DNA of 18,455 bases from Abditibacteriales bacterium (GTDB lineage Bacteria; Armatimonadota; Abditibacteriia; Abditibacteriales; JANWYM01): NCBI GenBank assembly GCA_025055355.1, contig JANWYM010000023.1, positions 1 through 18,455 of the forward strand. Reading direction: 5' to 3'. Position 1 is the first letter of the stretch. The number at the start of each line of letters is the position of its first letter. Under the pieces are notes generated by a model that made no database searches, was not told the DNA's origin, and was given only the letters and a program-made list of their open reading frames with translations. Made by a program: the position numbers and the translations under genes. Below are positions 6,648 to 13,663 of the stretch, piece by piece.

Positions 6648-6845
6648 ATGAAGTGGGAGTATATGATACTCATGGAGGGCAAACACTGGCGGCATAGTGT
6701 GACCCATTCGGGGTTGGAGCCACTGCTCAACCAGTTAGGCGAAGAGGGTTGGGAAGTGTGCGGCGTTCACGGCACAGCGGACGGCAGACTGGAGCGCGTC
6801 GTCCTCAAGCGCCCCAAAGAAGCAAGCACGCCGCCCGCTACATAA
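6648..6845 (+). CDS. Small DUF4177-like protein
   Basis: A 65-aa protein with the pattern MKWEYMILMEG, a middle LEPLLNQLGEEGWEVCGVHG, and a basic LERVVLKRP end. This W-x-Y ... LN-x-LG-x-EGWE layout is that of the short DUF4177-type proteins, whose function is unknown. GGGTGAG about 6 nt before the ATG supports the start. The codon pattern and hydrophobic spacing are convincing for a real gene despite its size. It is the last rightward gene; the next genes are convergent. Confidence 0.72.
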   Translation: MKWEYMILMEGKHWRHSVTHSGLEPLLNQLGEEGWEVCGVHGTADGRLERVVLKRPKEASTPPAT

Positions 6846-7091
6846 GCCAAGCGCGGATAAACACGTCAGAATTTTCCGCCGCTCCGAACATGAGGGAGGG
6901 GCGAGGAGGGAGGGAGGTCTTCGTCGCTAAACTTTTGTGTTTCGCGCTTCTCCCCCTCGCCGATGGGGAGAGGCAATCGCCTCTGTCTTCCAGGATTGTC
7001 TTCAGAGGCATCCCCTCGGCATCTCTGACGCACCCCGCCGCAGGCAACGTCAGGACGAGCGCAACGAAACCATCCCCTGCGCCCGCCGCGC
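6846..7091. other. Convergent intergenic region with G-rich tract and hairpins
   Basis: No convincing gene lies in these 246 bases between convergent genes. G runs at 6894-6896, 6898-6901, 6908-6910 and 6912-6914 give a canonical G3+ four-run pattern with loops of 1, 6 and 1 nt, so a G-quadruplex is possible on the + strand. CTCCCC (6950-6955) pairs with GGGGAG (6965-6970), extending to 9 bp with flanks, and AGAGGC (6969-6974) pairs with GCCTCT (6979-6984). The CTCCCC...GATGGGGAG word resembles one arm of the nested palindrome at 14225-14430. Confidence 0.5.
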
Positions 7092-7373
7092 TCACGCCGA
7101 TGGCGTTGGGCTGAACCGCAAAATCCGCCCCGAGAACTTGAACTCACCGACCCATAGGTATTCTCCGTCAAACGACATGGCGCAGGGCCAGAACAGTTTG
7201 TTAGGCCCGATTTGCGGCGAGAGATCGCTGAAACTCTCTTTGCCCAGCAGCACGTCAAGAGGTTTCCCGCTGAGAGCGTCCTCCGTTTTCGACCATATCA
7301 CCACGCGCCCGAAGCCCGTGTCGCCGACAAAAAGATGCCCGCCCGCCCCTACAAATTGCAAATCCTGCGTCAT
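7092..7373 (-). pseudogene. C-terminal fragment of an NHL/beta-propeller protein
   Basis: The 93-aa frame reads like the last blades of an NHL or SMP-30-type propeller: GGHLFVGDTGFGRVVIW, a Gly/Lys-rich linker (DALSGKPLDVLLGKESF), then FWPCAMSFDGEYLWVGEFKF and SGRILRF. Full proteins of this type have several blades and are far longer, and here the frame starts in mid-blade with no signal peptide. The ATG at 7373 lies 7 nt after the stop of the upstream gene with no clear ribosome binding site. I read it as a 5'-truncated remnant, possibly joined to the upstream gene by deletion. Translation as a short coupled peptide cannot be excluded. Confidence 0.55.
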
Positions 7374-7380
7374 GCACACT

Positions 7381-8676
7381 CTAAGACGCCGTCTTCTGCA
7401 ACTTCTTCGTCAACTCCACCAGCCGATGCTTCTTCGCTTTCCGTTCGCGCTGATATTCCTCTTCGGAGATTTCCCCCGCTTCATACTGGTCGTCTAAGGC
7501 AGCGATTTCCTGGACGAGCGACTCACGTTCTTCTTCCAGCGAGACGTGACGGGCAGCGCGTTTGCTGGCGGATTTACTCACTGACTTTGTGGTGGTAGGA
7601 ACGGGTTCGCGGCGCGACGCGGGTTCGCTTCCGCGGCGGACGCGTGTGCCAATCATCACGCCGACGATGCAGGCAGCGAAAATGAGAATAGCCATGACCC
7701 ACGCCATGCCTTGCTCCGAGACGGAAATGTCTTTGCCCTTGACCTTGATTTCCAGGTTGATGCCCGGCTCGAGGCGCTCCGCCTGATAAATGTGCCACGT
7801 CTGGTTATTGATAGGCATCGCGCCGCCGTCTTTGAGCAGGGGGGCTTGGAGTGGCAGCGTCGGGTCTTTGGTCAGCACGGCGAAAGTGAACGTGCGATAG
7901 TCCAATGAGCGCGAGAGGTCATACATGCCACCGCGCGGCTGGAGTTCATAAGTGTAAGCGACGGTGCGCGCTTTGATACCGCCGGGCGAGTCGGAATGCA
8001 AGGCTTCAAGCGGCGTCGGCAGAATGGGCAACATCTCCACATAATTATCTTCGCCCAGTTCGAGAGGCGATTCCTCCGTGTGCGTTCCCATCATCGCCGC
8101 GCCGCGTTCCTCTTTGACCACGACGTTCTGCGCGCCTTGGGGCAGCGAGAGGCGCAGCACCTTGCGCCGCCCTCCATCGCCGCGCTCGCCCATAAACGTG
8201 CGTCCGCCGGTGTGCGAGTCCGCAACGTTGAGGATAATCATCCGCTCGCCCACCTGCAGCGCGCCTTCGTGGATGCCCATCAAGCGAATGTGATGCATGA
8301 CAACGACGAGGCGGCTGGCGTCCGTCGAGGGGTCATAAACCGTCACCGGCGCGGTGGCGGTTGGCGTCTTCGCGTCCAGCACAACCGGGTCGCTGGTGTA
8401 AGTGACATCCCCATAGTTTACGCGCACTTCGTAAACGCCCTTGTCGCTGAGGGGAATGTTGCGCAGTTCAAACCGACCGGCTTTGTCCGTCTGCGCGGTC
8501 GCCAGGGGCTTCTTGCTTGGCGTGGCGTGCGTCCACAACTCCACCTCCAGCCCTTCCACCGACCCGCCGCCTTTTGTGCCGTTCGTGACTGTGCCGCGCA
8601 CCACGCCCTTCGCTGCAAGCGCCGCGACTTGGCAGAGAAACAAACAAGTGAGAAGAGCGAAGAATCTTACCTTCAT
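7381..8676 (-). CDS. Secreted carboxypeptidase-regulatory-like membrane protein linked to ccm genes
   Basis: A 431-aa protein with a signal peptide (residues 1-22, ending AALAA). A carboxypeptidase-regulatory-like beta-sandwich follows (GVVRGTVTNGT, then DKAGRFELRNIPL; about 24-110), then a long extracytoplasmic beta-rich region to about 320. A single membrane helix lies at 324-343, and the cytoplasmic tail has a basic linker and a coiled coil. The tail motif LDDQYEAGEISEEEYQRERK (394-413) resembles the CcmI-type LDxxxxxGxLSxEDY motif of the protein at 9861-10322. The ATG has GAGGGA 6 nt upstream. Position and tail suggest a role at the membrane in cytochrome c maturation or its regulation; this is inference. 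It has its own candidate promoter and a terminator upstream, so it may form a separate unit. Confidence 0.82.
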   Translation of the reverse strand: MKVRFFALLTCLFLCQVAALAAKGVVRGTVTNGTKGGGSVEGLEVELWTHATPSKKPLATAQTDKAGRFELRNIPLSDKGVYEVRVNYGDVTYTSDPVVLDAKTPTATAPVTVYDPSTDASRLVVVMHHIRLMGIHEGALQVGERMIILNVADSHTGGRTFMGERGDGGRRKVLRLSLPQGAQNVVVKEERGAAMMGTHTEESPLELGEDNYVEMLPILPTPLEALHSDSPGGIKARTVAYTYELQPRGGMYDLSRSLDYRTFTFAVLTKDPTLPLQAPLLKDGGAMPINNQTWHIYQAERLEPGINLEIKVKGKDISVSEQGMAWVMAILIFAACIVGVMIGTRVRRGSEPASRREPVPTTTKSVSKSASKRAARHVSLEEERESLVQEIAALDDQYEAGEISEEEYQRERKAKKHRLVELTKKLQKTAS

Positions 8677-8710
8677 CGTCGTCCCTCATATCGCAGAAGC
8701 ATCTATGCAC

Positions 8711-8739
8711 AGTTTAACTAATTCAGAGGGAGGCGTCAA
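8711..8739 (-). promoter_or_regulatory. Candidate sigma70-type promoter for the gene at 8676
   Basis: On the minus strand there is TTGACG (8739-8734), a 17-bp spacer and TAAACT (8716-8711), about 35 nt before the start codon. The -35 matches consensus at 5 of 6 positions, and the -10 is the same word as in the nusA candidate. Confidence 0.6.
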
Positions 8740-8742
8740 CAG

Positions 8743-8772
8743 AGAGGGAAAAGCCCGCCCGCCGGCAGGCTT
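8743..8772 (-). terminator. Intrinsic-terminator-like hairpin after the copper-amine-oxidase-N gene
   Basis: On the minus strand, AAGCCTGCC (8772-8764) pairs with GGCGGGCTT (8759-8751) at 8 of 9 positions (one G:T) around a 4-nt loop. A pyrimidine-rich run, TTCCCTCTCTG, follows. It lies 30 nt past the stop at 8802 and before the next promoter, which fits transcription ending here. Confidence 0.55.
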
Positions 8773-8801
8773 CATCCCGAGGGGCAGCACAACACCTTGG
8801 A

Positions 8802-9671
8802 TTACCGCTTGGGCGGATAAGTCGGCAAAATCACGTCCAGCATCTTCGTCGCCTCGTTCCAGCGGACATCCTTCGCGTGCCAGTGTTCAACCACAAAGTC
8901 CAGGGGCACCATCAGTTGCCCTCCAACCACTGAGGACGCTGTGGAGAGCCGCACCGTCTTGTCGTTGATGACGACCTCCGACGCCCCCGCTTTGACCTGC
9001 CCCTCCACCTTGGAACCCAGAAAAATCGCTATCCCTGTCTTTGCGTCAAAGACAACTTCTACATCCGCCGCTTCCGCTGTCTCTCGCAAAGAGACCAGCA
9101 GCGCCTTGGGTTCAGGTTTGGGCGGGTGGGACAGAGCAGACCATCGCACGGGACGTCCGTTGATGAGGACCATGAGAGGCAGGGCTTCCCCACGTTGCAA
9201 AAGGACCTTGCGGCTTTCTTCTAAACTTCCCCTTTGGCTATTAGGAGATCTCTTCATTGCCCTTTCTGCGTAGTAGGCTGCCTTTCTAAAATCCTTCTTT
9301 GCGGCGTAGTAGATCTCGGTCAAGCATCCATCCACATCCAGATCGAAACGCTCGTCTCCGACCTCTTGAAGAGCACGTTCTAAGGCTGCAGCATCCCCCT
9401 TGCGAATCAATTCATCGCGGTTTTTGGGCGAGGTGGCGCGAAAGCCCTCTGGATAGGAGGCCAGCACCCTTTGTAGCAAGAGGATAGCGCGGTCAGGGTC
9501 CTTGCCGTCACGGAAGTAAGCATAGTAAGCCTGCCGCACCAGTTCCCACGCCTCGTCCTCGGTCAGGCGCTTGGTTTGTGCGCTCACCGCGCTGATGAGC
9601 AAAGACGACGTGAGAGCAAGAAGGAAGAACCGCCCTATGCGCCTTTTTCTCTGGAGTTCATCCCGGGTCAT
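8802..9671 (-). CDS. Secreted TPR-like protein with copper amine oxidase N-terminal-like domain
   Basis: A 289-aa protein with a signal peptide (basic start MTRDELQRKRRIGRFF, then LLALTSSLLISAVSAQ). A helical TPR-like region follows (about 35-140; AWELVRQAYYAYFRDGKDPD, AAYYAERAMKRSPNSQ). A copper-amine-oxidase-N-like beta domain closes the protein (about 160-289), with LMVLINGRPVRW at its start and GGQLMVPLDFVVEHWHAKDV near the end. Such domains are common in secreted proteins and are not themselves catalytic. ATG 9671 is chosen because GAGGGA lies 7-8 nt upstream and the signal peptide follows directly; an in-frame start 75 nt upstream would add a non-signal leader. It follows the CcmI-like gene after 189 bp and precedes a terminator. 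Its link to cytochrome maturation rests only on position. Confidence 0.82.
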   Translation of the reverse strand: MTRDELQRKRRIGRFFLLALTSSLLISAVSAQTKRLTEDEAWELVRQAYYAYFRDGKDPDRAILLLQRVLASYPEGFRATSPKNRDELIRKGDAAALERALQEVGDERFDLDVDGCLTEIYYAAKKDFRKAAYYAERAMKRSPNSQRGSLEESRKVLLQRGEALPLMVLINGRPVRWSALSHPPKPEPKALLVSLRETAEAADVEVVFDAKTGIAIFLGSKVEGQVKAGASEVVINDKTVRLSTASSVVGGQLMVPLDFVVEHWHAKDVRWNEATKMLDVILPTYPPKR

Positions 9672-9860
9672 GTTGAATCCCTCTTCAATCTGAGTATCGT
9701 GAGGGGTCATGTGCTCATCACTCAAAAACCGCATCCGTTGAGCCAAGGAGAAGGCGCCTCCCGATCGTCCCAGGAGCGGTGCCCGATGGCGTTAGAGTTG
9801 GGTTCATCAATTATTGCAGCAGACTCTCAAAAAATTTGCAGTAGGTCTTTTTCTGCCTTC

Positions 9861-10322
9861 CTACGGATGAGGTTTCTTCGCTCCGCAGCCGGAGCAGAAA
9901 TTATCCGCTGCCGTCATCATGCGCCCACATTCAACGCACGCCCACGACGATGACGGACGCCCCTTCCGTTGTTTGCGCTGACGGGCGCGGCGGGCGCGGG
10001 CGATTTGGATTTCGGCTTCCAGTTCGTAGTCCAGCGCGCCTTTCTTCTGCACCTCATCAATCTGCTGCAAAATGGCGACGGCGCGCTGACGGTATCGGGA
10101 GCGCAAACTCTCGTAATCTTCTGAGGACAGTTTGCCCGTCTGAAAGTCGAAGTCCAACTCTTTGAGCGCAGCATAAATGGCGTCGCGCTGCTCTTGCAGG
10201 CTGCCGACCGCGCCGTTGAGTTGCGCCTCCCATCGCTCGGCGCGCGACGGGCGGCGCAGCAGCGGATATAGAACGTAGCCCGCGACGGCGATGAAAATCA
10301 AACCCGTAAGCAAATAAAACAT
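9861..10322 (-). CDS. CcmI-like membrane-anchored coiled-coil protein with C-terminal zinc ribbon
   Basis: A 153-aa protein: one N-terminal membrane helix (3-22), then a cytoplasmic coiled coil holding LKELDFDFQTGKLSSEDYES (53-72), a signature seen in CcmI-like cytochrome c biogenesis proteins. A basic linker (RARRARQRKQRKGR) and a zinc ribbon with C129xxC132 and C143xxC146 close it. True CcmI has a periplasmic TPR part that binds apocytochrome; here it is replaced by the ribbon. Gene order ccmE-ccmF-ccmH-this gene matches System I operons. GAGG about 10 nt upstream is a weak ribosome binding site. It is separated from ccmH by 247 bp of repeats. Role: probably scaffolding or regulation of the haem lyase complex (inference). 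Confidence 0.8.
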   Translation of the reverse strand: MFYLLTGLIFIAVAGYVLYPLLRRPSRAERWEAQLNGAVGSLQEQRDAIYAALKELDFDFQTGKLSSEDYESLRSRYRQRAVAILQQIDEVQKKGALDYELEAEIQIARARRARQRKQRKGRPSSSWACVECGRMMTAADNFCSGCGAKKPHP

Positions 10323-10336
10323 GTATTTCTAACCTC

Positions 10337-10450
10337 AGCAAGTTAGGACGGATGTCGTTAACAGGTCACAACGACTGTCATTAGCAGGTCACCATGGACG
10401 TCGTGAGCAAGTCATGACGGATGCCATTAGCGAGTCACGACGGGTATCGT
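10337..10450. repeat. Degenerate 23-bp tandem repeat, about five units
   Basis: The anchor word AGCAAGT and its variants occur at 10337, 10360, 10383, 10406 and 10429, each exactly 23 bp apart. The consensus is roughly ACGGATGTCRTTAGCARGTC. Units differ by several substitutions but hardly any indels. The array starts just upstream of the CcmI-like gene start and runs into the palindromic element at 10441. No flanking cas genes or spacers exist, so it is not a CRISPR array. Confidence 0.8.
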
Positions 10451-10553
10451 TGCGAGCGCAGCGAAGCCATCCTCTGCGTGTGCGGGTGTTATTCCAAGCG
10501 CAGGGACATCCGCACACGCAGAAACTGCTTCCCTACGCTCGGAATGACACCTG
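10441..10553. repeat. Dispersed palindromic element (GTCATTGCGAGCG family)
   Basis: A perfect 12-bp inverted pair, CTGCGTGTGCGG (10474-10485) and CCGCACACGCAG (10510-10521), lies inside a larger imperfect palindrome of about 44-bp arms. The outer parts read as variants of GTCATTGCGAGCGCAGCGAAGC on each strand, and the loop holds a third copy (GTTATTCCAAGCGCAGGGA). The same word builds the element at 14282-14381. In other bacteria this word is a well-known dispersed repeat, from general knowledge. Confidence 0.8.
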
Positions 10554-10569
10554 CCGCGACCTGCTGAAT

Positions 10570-11271
10570 TCAAAAATCAAACTTCTTCAACTCCTCATCC
10601 AATCGCGCCTCGTAGGCGCTCAACGCGGAGGGAGACGAGGTGGCTTGCGATCTCTCTACAGACGCACTGTCGGGCGTGGAGGGAGCAGGGATCGCTCGGT
10701 TCTTAAGCCGCATCAAAAACATGCCAATCACCCCGCCGCTCACGAGAAGGAGGATGAACGGCAGTGTCCAGCCAATCAGGTGGACCCCTTGGGCTTTGGG
10801 CGCGCCCAGAATTTCCTCGCCGCGCCCGCAGTTTTTGAGGAAGTAAGCCACGTCGCCGAACCCAAAACCGCTGAAGCGTTCAACGCCATATTCCTTCAGG
10901 AGTTGCCGAAAGCCCTCCATAACTGCCGCCTCCGCCACCGCGCCTTCTCGCTCGACCTGTTCGGCGAGGTCCTTTAACTTCTGCGAGGCTGTCATCTTTA
11001 CCAGCGAGTCCAGAATCTCCTCTTTGGACATCCCCGCTTTAATTTGCTGCGTGACAATGGCGCGATACACCTGCGCATTGGTGCACTCGCACGCGCTAAT
11101 CAGCATGTTCCCACAGCCGCACTTGCACACCAACGAAGACGTGACATCCTTCACCGTCGTCTCCGCATCAACGCAGGAAACGAAAGAAACAAGGGAAACG
11201 AAGGAAATGAAGGAAATTAGGAAATTGACAGAACGACCCTTCCCAATTCCCCAATTTCCCAATTTTCTCAT
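10570..11271 (-). CDS. ccmH: CcmH-like cytochrome c biogenesis protein (CxCxC variant)
   Basis: CcmH family proteins sit in the inner membrane with a periplasmic thiol domain that reduces apocytochrome CxxCH cysteines before haem attachment. Of 233 residues, 1-36 form a signal peptide, followed by the cysteine motif LVCKCGC (47-53) and CEC (61-63), a helical domain (QVYRAIVTQQIKAGMSKEEI), a membrane helix at about 164-187 and a cytoplasmic tail. Standard CcmH has LRCxxC; here it is CxCxC plus CxC. The ATG (11271-11269) overlaps the ccmF stop by ATGA, which indicates translational coupling, and GGAG precedes it within ccmF. The signal peptide core is coded by a 9-bp tandem repeat (11176-11220). 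C33 after LVSFVS could be a lipidation site, but the lipobox is poor; cleavage after VDA (36) is the alternative. Confidence 0.88.
   Translation of the reverse strand: MRKLGNWGIGKGRSVNFLISFISFVSLVSFVSCVDAETTVKDVTSSLVCKCGCGNMLISACECTNAQVYRAIVTQQIKAGMSKEEILDSLVKMTASQKLKDLAEQVEREGAVAEAAVMEGFRQLLKEYGVERFSGFGFGDVAYFLKNCGRGEEILGAPKAQGVHLIGWTLPFILLLVSGGVIGMFLMRLKNRAIPAPSTPDSASVERSQATSSPSALSAYEARLDEELKKFDF
11176..11266. repeat. Short tandem repeats inside the ccmH 5' coding region
   Basis: Five 9-bp units (GGAAACGAA type on the + strand, 11176-11220) encode the alternating F/L-V/I-S pattern of the CcmH signal peptide on the minus strand. A second run of three 8-bp units (CCAATTCC type, 11243-11266) encodes the residues just after the start. 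Because 9 bp keeps the frame, copy number can change without a frameshift in the first run, but not in the second. Confidence 0.8.
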
Positions 11272-13586
11272 CGCTCCATCACCCACCCCTTCACCGTCAC
11301 CCGCTCGGGGGCGCGCAGTTCCTTAGCGCCGGGCAACATGCAGACGAAGTTGCCGATAAGGAAGATGACGCCGCTGACCCATACCCACAACACCATGGGG
11401 AAAAGATACACTTGCAGATGGATAGAGGTGGACTTGAGGTTATTTGGGTTCGCCACCTGTCGCAGCACGAGGTAGAGGTCGTGCTGCGGGGTATAGAGGA
11501 TGGCGGGGATGGGCGTCTGCTGCATGTCGCGTCCGAAGCCCTCGAAGGTGTCCTGTCGGGGTTTAAGAGTCAGGAGTTTGCGCCCCTTGAGCGCAACGTC
11601 CACGTGCGCGACCAGACTCTCCTTCCAGCCGGGGACGCGTTCGATGGCGACTTTGTTTAACTTCAATTCGTAGCCCGCGATGCGCAGGGTATCACCGGGG
11701 TGCAAGTCCTTGCGCACCTCGACTTTATACATCATCGAACCCGTCACACCTGCGAAGAACAACGCGACCGCGAAGTGGACGATGTAACCGCCGTAGCGGC
11801 GGCGGTTGCGCAGGGTCAGGTTAATCAGTGCGGCAAAATAGGACTCGCCCGTCAAGGCGTGTCGCGCCTTCGCGCCGCGATAGAACTCCCACACAATCGT
11901 TGCGGTCACGAACACGCACGTCGCCAGCACAATGAGCGAGAACGAAATGGGAATGGGACCGATGTAGGCATCCTGTCGCACACCCATCAGCCACAGCAGC
12001 GGCAGGGACGCGCCCGCGACGGCGGCAGGCAGGCGGAAGTTGCGCCACAGGTTCTTGGGCGAAGCGCGCCGCCACGGAATCAACGGTCCGACGCCGGTGA
12101 GGAACAACAGCGCCAACCCAATCGGCGGCATGACGACGTTGAAGTAAGGTCCCGCCACCGTAATTTTGGCGCCCCACAGGGCTTCCGTCAGGTTGGGCAG
12201 CATCGTCCCGAACAACACGGCAAACGCCGCCCCGACGAACAGCCAGTTGTTGACCAGAAACGCGGCTTCCCGCGACAGCCACGACTCAAATTCGTTGTCG
12301 CCTTGCAGGGCATTGTAACGCGGCTTGCCATCGTTCTTGAAGATGCCTATGAGTTCGGAGGACACCACGTAAGCCATCGCGCCCGCGACGGCAAAGGAGA
12401 CGGCGAGCAAGAGATATTCCGCTCCCTCCGGTGGCAGGGGCGCGTTAGGCGTGTCCGGGGCGGGAGGATGAATCCCCGTTTTCAACCGACCGAAGGTATG
12501 AATGATGAAAAGCCCGAACGTGAACAGCGTGACGAGACCCGCCGAGACATACCATCCCCGCAGGAACAGAAACCCAAAGCCTAAAATAATCATCAGCAGC
12601 AGGAACGTCCAGAAGTAAGGGCCAATGCCCGACTGCGCGAAGGCGTGCACCGACTGAATGATGCCGCTGCGCGTGAGGAACGTGCCGAAGATGCTGAGGG
12701 CGAAGGTGATGATGACCAACACCATGTTCCAGCCCTTGAGCATCCCCTTCTTCTCCTGAATCATCACCGAGTGCAGGAACGCGGTGCCGGTCAGCCACGG
12801 AATCAGCGAAGCGTTCTCCACTGGGTCCCACGCCCAGTAGCCACCGAAACTCAATGTCTCATACGCCCAGATGCCCCCCAACAAAATGCCACAGCCCAAA
12901 AAGGTCCACGCGAACAGCGTCCAGCGGCGCACCGCGATGATCCAGTCGCTGTCCAACTTCCCGCTCATCAGCGCCGCCATGCCATAACAGAACGGGACCG
13001 TCAAGCCGACGTAGCCGATGTAAAGCGCGGGGGGATGCAGTTGCATCCAGTAGTTTTGCAACAGGGGATTTAAGCCCCGGCCGTCGGGGGGAGGCCATTT
13101 CATGCCCTCCAACCCATGCGGCGGCCCGACGCGGAAGGGGTTGGCGGTGAAGTTGACGAGGAGGAGGAAAAAGACCTGCGTGATCGCCATGACCGCCGCC
13201 GTGTAGGGCATGATGCTGCGCACCGTCGGCTGCGGACGCCACACCATCAACGCCCCGTAGCAGGACAGGACGAACACCCACAACAGCAAACTCCCGTCCT
13301 GTCCGCCCCACACCGCGGAGACCTTGTATTGCACGGGCATCCCGCGATTGGACTCCGACCAGACGTAAGTGATGTTGTAGTTATGCGTCACGAACGCATG
13401 AATCAGAACCCCTATCGCCAGCGCACACAGCAGAAACACCGCCAGCAGCCCCCGCCGCGCGCTCTGCCACCATTGTTCCTGTCGCAAGCGGTCTTTCGCA
13501 CGCCCGGCATAAATCCCCGCCACCAGGGTATATGCCGCGCACAGCAGCGCGAACAGAATTGAAAATCTTCCCAAATCCGCTGCCAT
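11268..13586 (-). CDS. ccmF: Cytochrome c haem lyase subunit CcmF
   Basis: CcmF takes haem from CcmE and attaches it to apocytochrome c at the periplasmic face of the inner membrane. The protein has 772 aa, somewhat longer than the roughly 650 common in the family, with many membrane helices. Landmarks: AVWGGQDGSLLLWVF; LHPPALYIGYVG, giving a conserved histidine; the tryptophan-rich haem-handling WWD motif GGYWAWDPVENASLIPWL; FLHS just after it (second WWD-flanking His); and GGYIVHFAVALFFAG with a membrane histidine near the C-terminus. A large periplasmic segment (EVRKDLHPGDTLRIAGYELK) and a last helix close the protein. ATG 13586 has GAGG six bases upstream; ATG 13589 and GTG 13598 are alternatives. 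A hairpin with U-tract lies between ccmE and ccmF, and ccmH overlaps the stop. Confidence 0.96.
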   Translation of the reverse strand: MAADLGRFSILFALLCAAYTLVAGIYAGRAKDRLRQEQWWQSARRGLLAVFLLCALAIGVLIHAFVTHNYNITYVWSESNRGMPVQYKVSAVWGGQDGSLLLWVFVLSCYGALMVWRPQPTVRSIMPYTAAVMAITQVFFLLLVNFTANPFRVGPPHGLEGMKWPPPDGRGLNPLLQNYWMQLHPPALYIGYVGLTVPFCYGMAALMSGKLDSDWIIAVRRWTLFAWTFLGCGILLGGIWAYETLSFGGYWAWDPVENASLIPWLTGTAFLHSVMIQEKKGMLKGWNMVLVIITFALSIFGTFLTRSGIIQSVHAFAQSGIGPYFWTFLLLMIILGFGFLFLRGWYVSAGLVTLFTFGLFIIHTFGRLKTGIHPPAPDTPNAPLPPEGAEYLLLAVSFAVAGAMAYVVSSELIGIFKNDGKPRYNALQGDNEFESWLSREAAFLVNNWLFVGAAFAVLFGTMLPNLTEALWGAKITVAGPYFNVVMPPIGLALLFLTGVGPLIPWRRASPKNLWRNFRLPAAVAGASLPLLWLMGVRQDAYIGPIPISFSLIVLATCVFVTATIVWEFYRGAKARHALTGESYFAALINLTLRNRRRYGGYIVHFAVALFFAGVTGSMMYKVEVRKDLHPGDTLRIAGYELKLNKVAIERVPGWKESLVAHVDVALKGRKLLTLKPRQDTFEGFGRDMQQTPIPAILYTPQHDLYLVLRQVANPNNLKSTSIHLQVYLFPMVLWVWVSGVIFLIGNFVCMLPGAKELRAPERVTVKGWVMER

Positions 13587-13600
13587 CATCCACCTCACTC

Positions 13601-13631
13601 AAAAGAAAGGCAGGGACGAATCCCCCTGCCT
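13601..13631 (-). terminator. Terminator-like hairpin between ccmE and ccmF
   Basis: On the minus strand, AGGCAGGG (13631-13624) and CCCTGCCT (13615-13608) form a perfect 8-bp stem with an 8-nt loop. TTTCTTTT (13607-13601 onward) follows. The ccmF ribosome binding site begins directly after the U-run. It would lower ccmF expression relative to ccmE by partial termination, or serve as a processing or stability element. Confidence 0.65.
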
Positions 13632-13663
13632 ATGGAATCATCATCTCTCATACCCTCATGGGG

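Noticed and set aside
6838..7095. Possible minus-strand lipoprotein (LPAAGC segment) after the NHL fragment
   Set aside because: The lipobox is weak, the body translates the G-rich tract and CTCCCC repeat, and there is no domain or good ribosome binding site.
10337..10450. CRISPR array
   Set aside because: Units are contiguous 23-bp tandem copies without spacers, they diverge along the array, and no cas gene is present.
10414..10977. Possible + strand protein starting in the 23-bp repeats
   Set aside because: Its first third is repeat DNA (VSLRAQRSHPLR) and the rest is antisense to ccmH.
11700..12584. Open frame on the + strand opposite ccmF
   Set aside because: Very polar Gln/Arg/His protein without any motif, opposite a well-conserved membrane protein.
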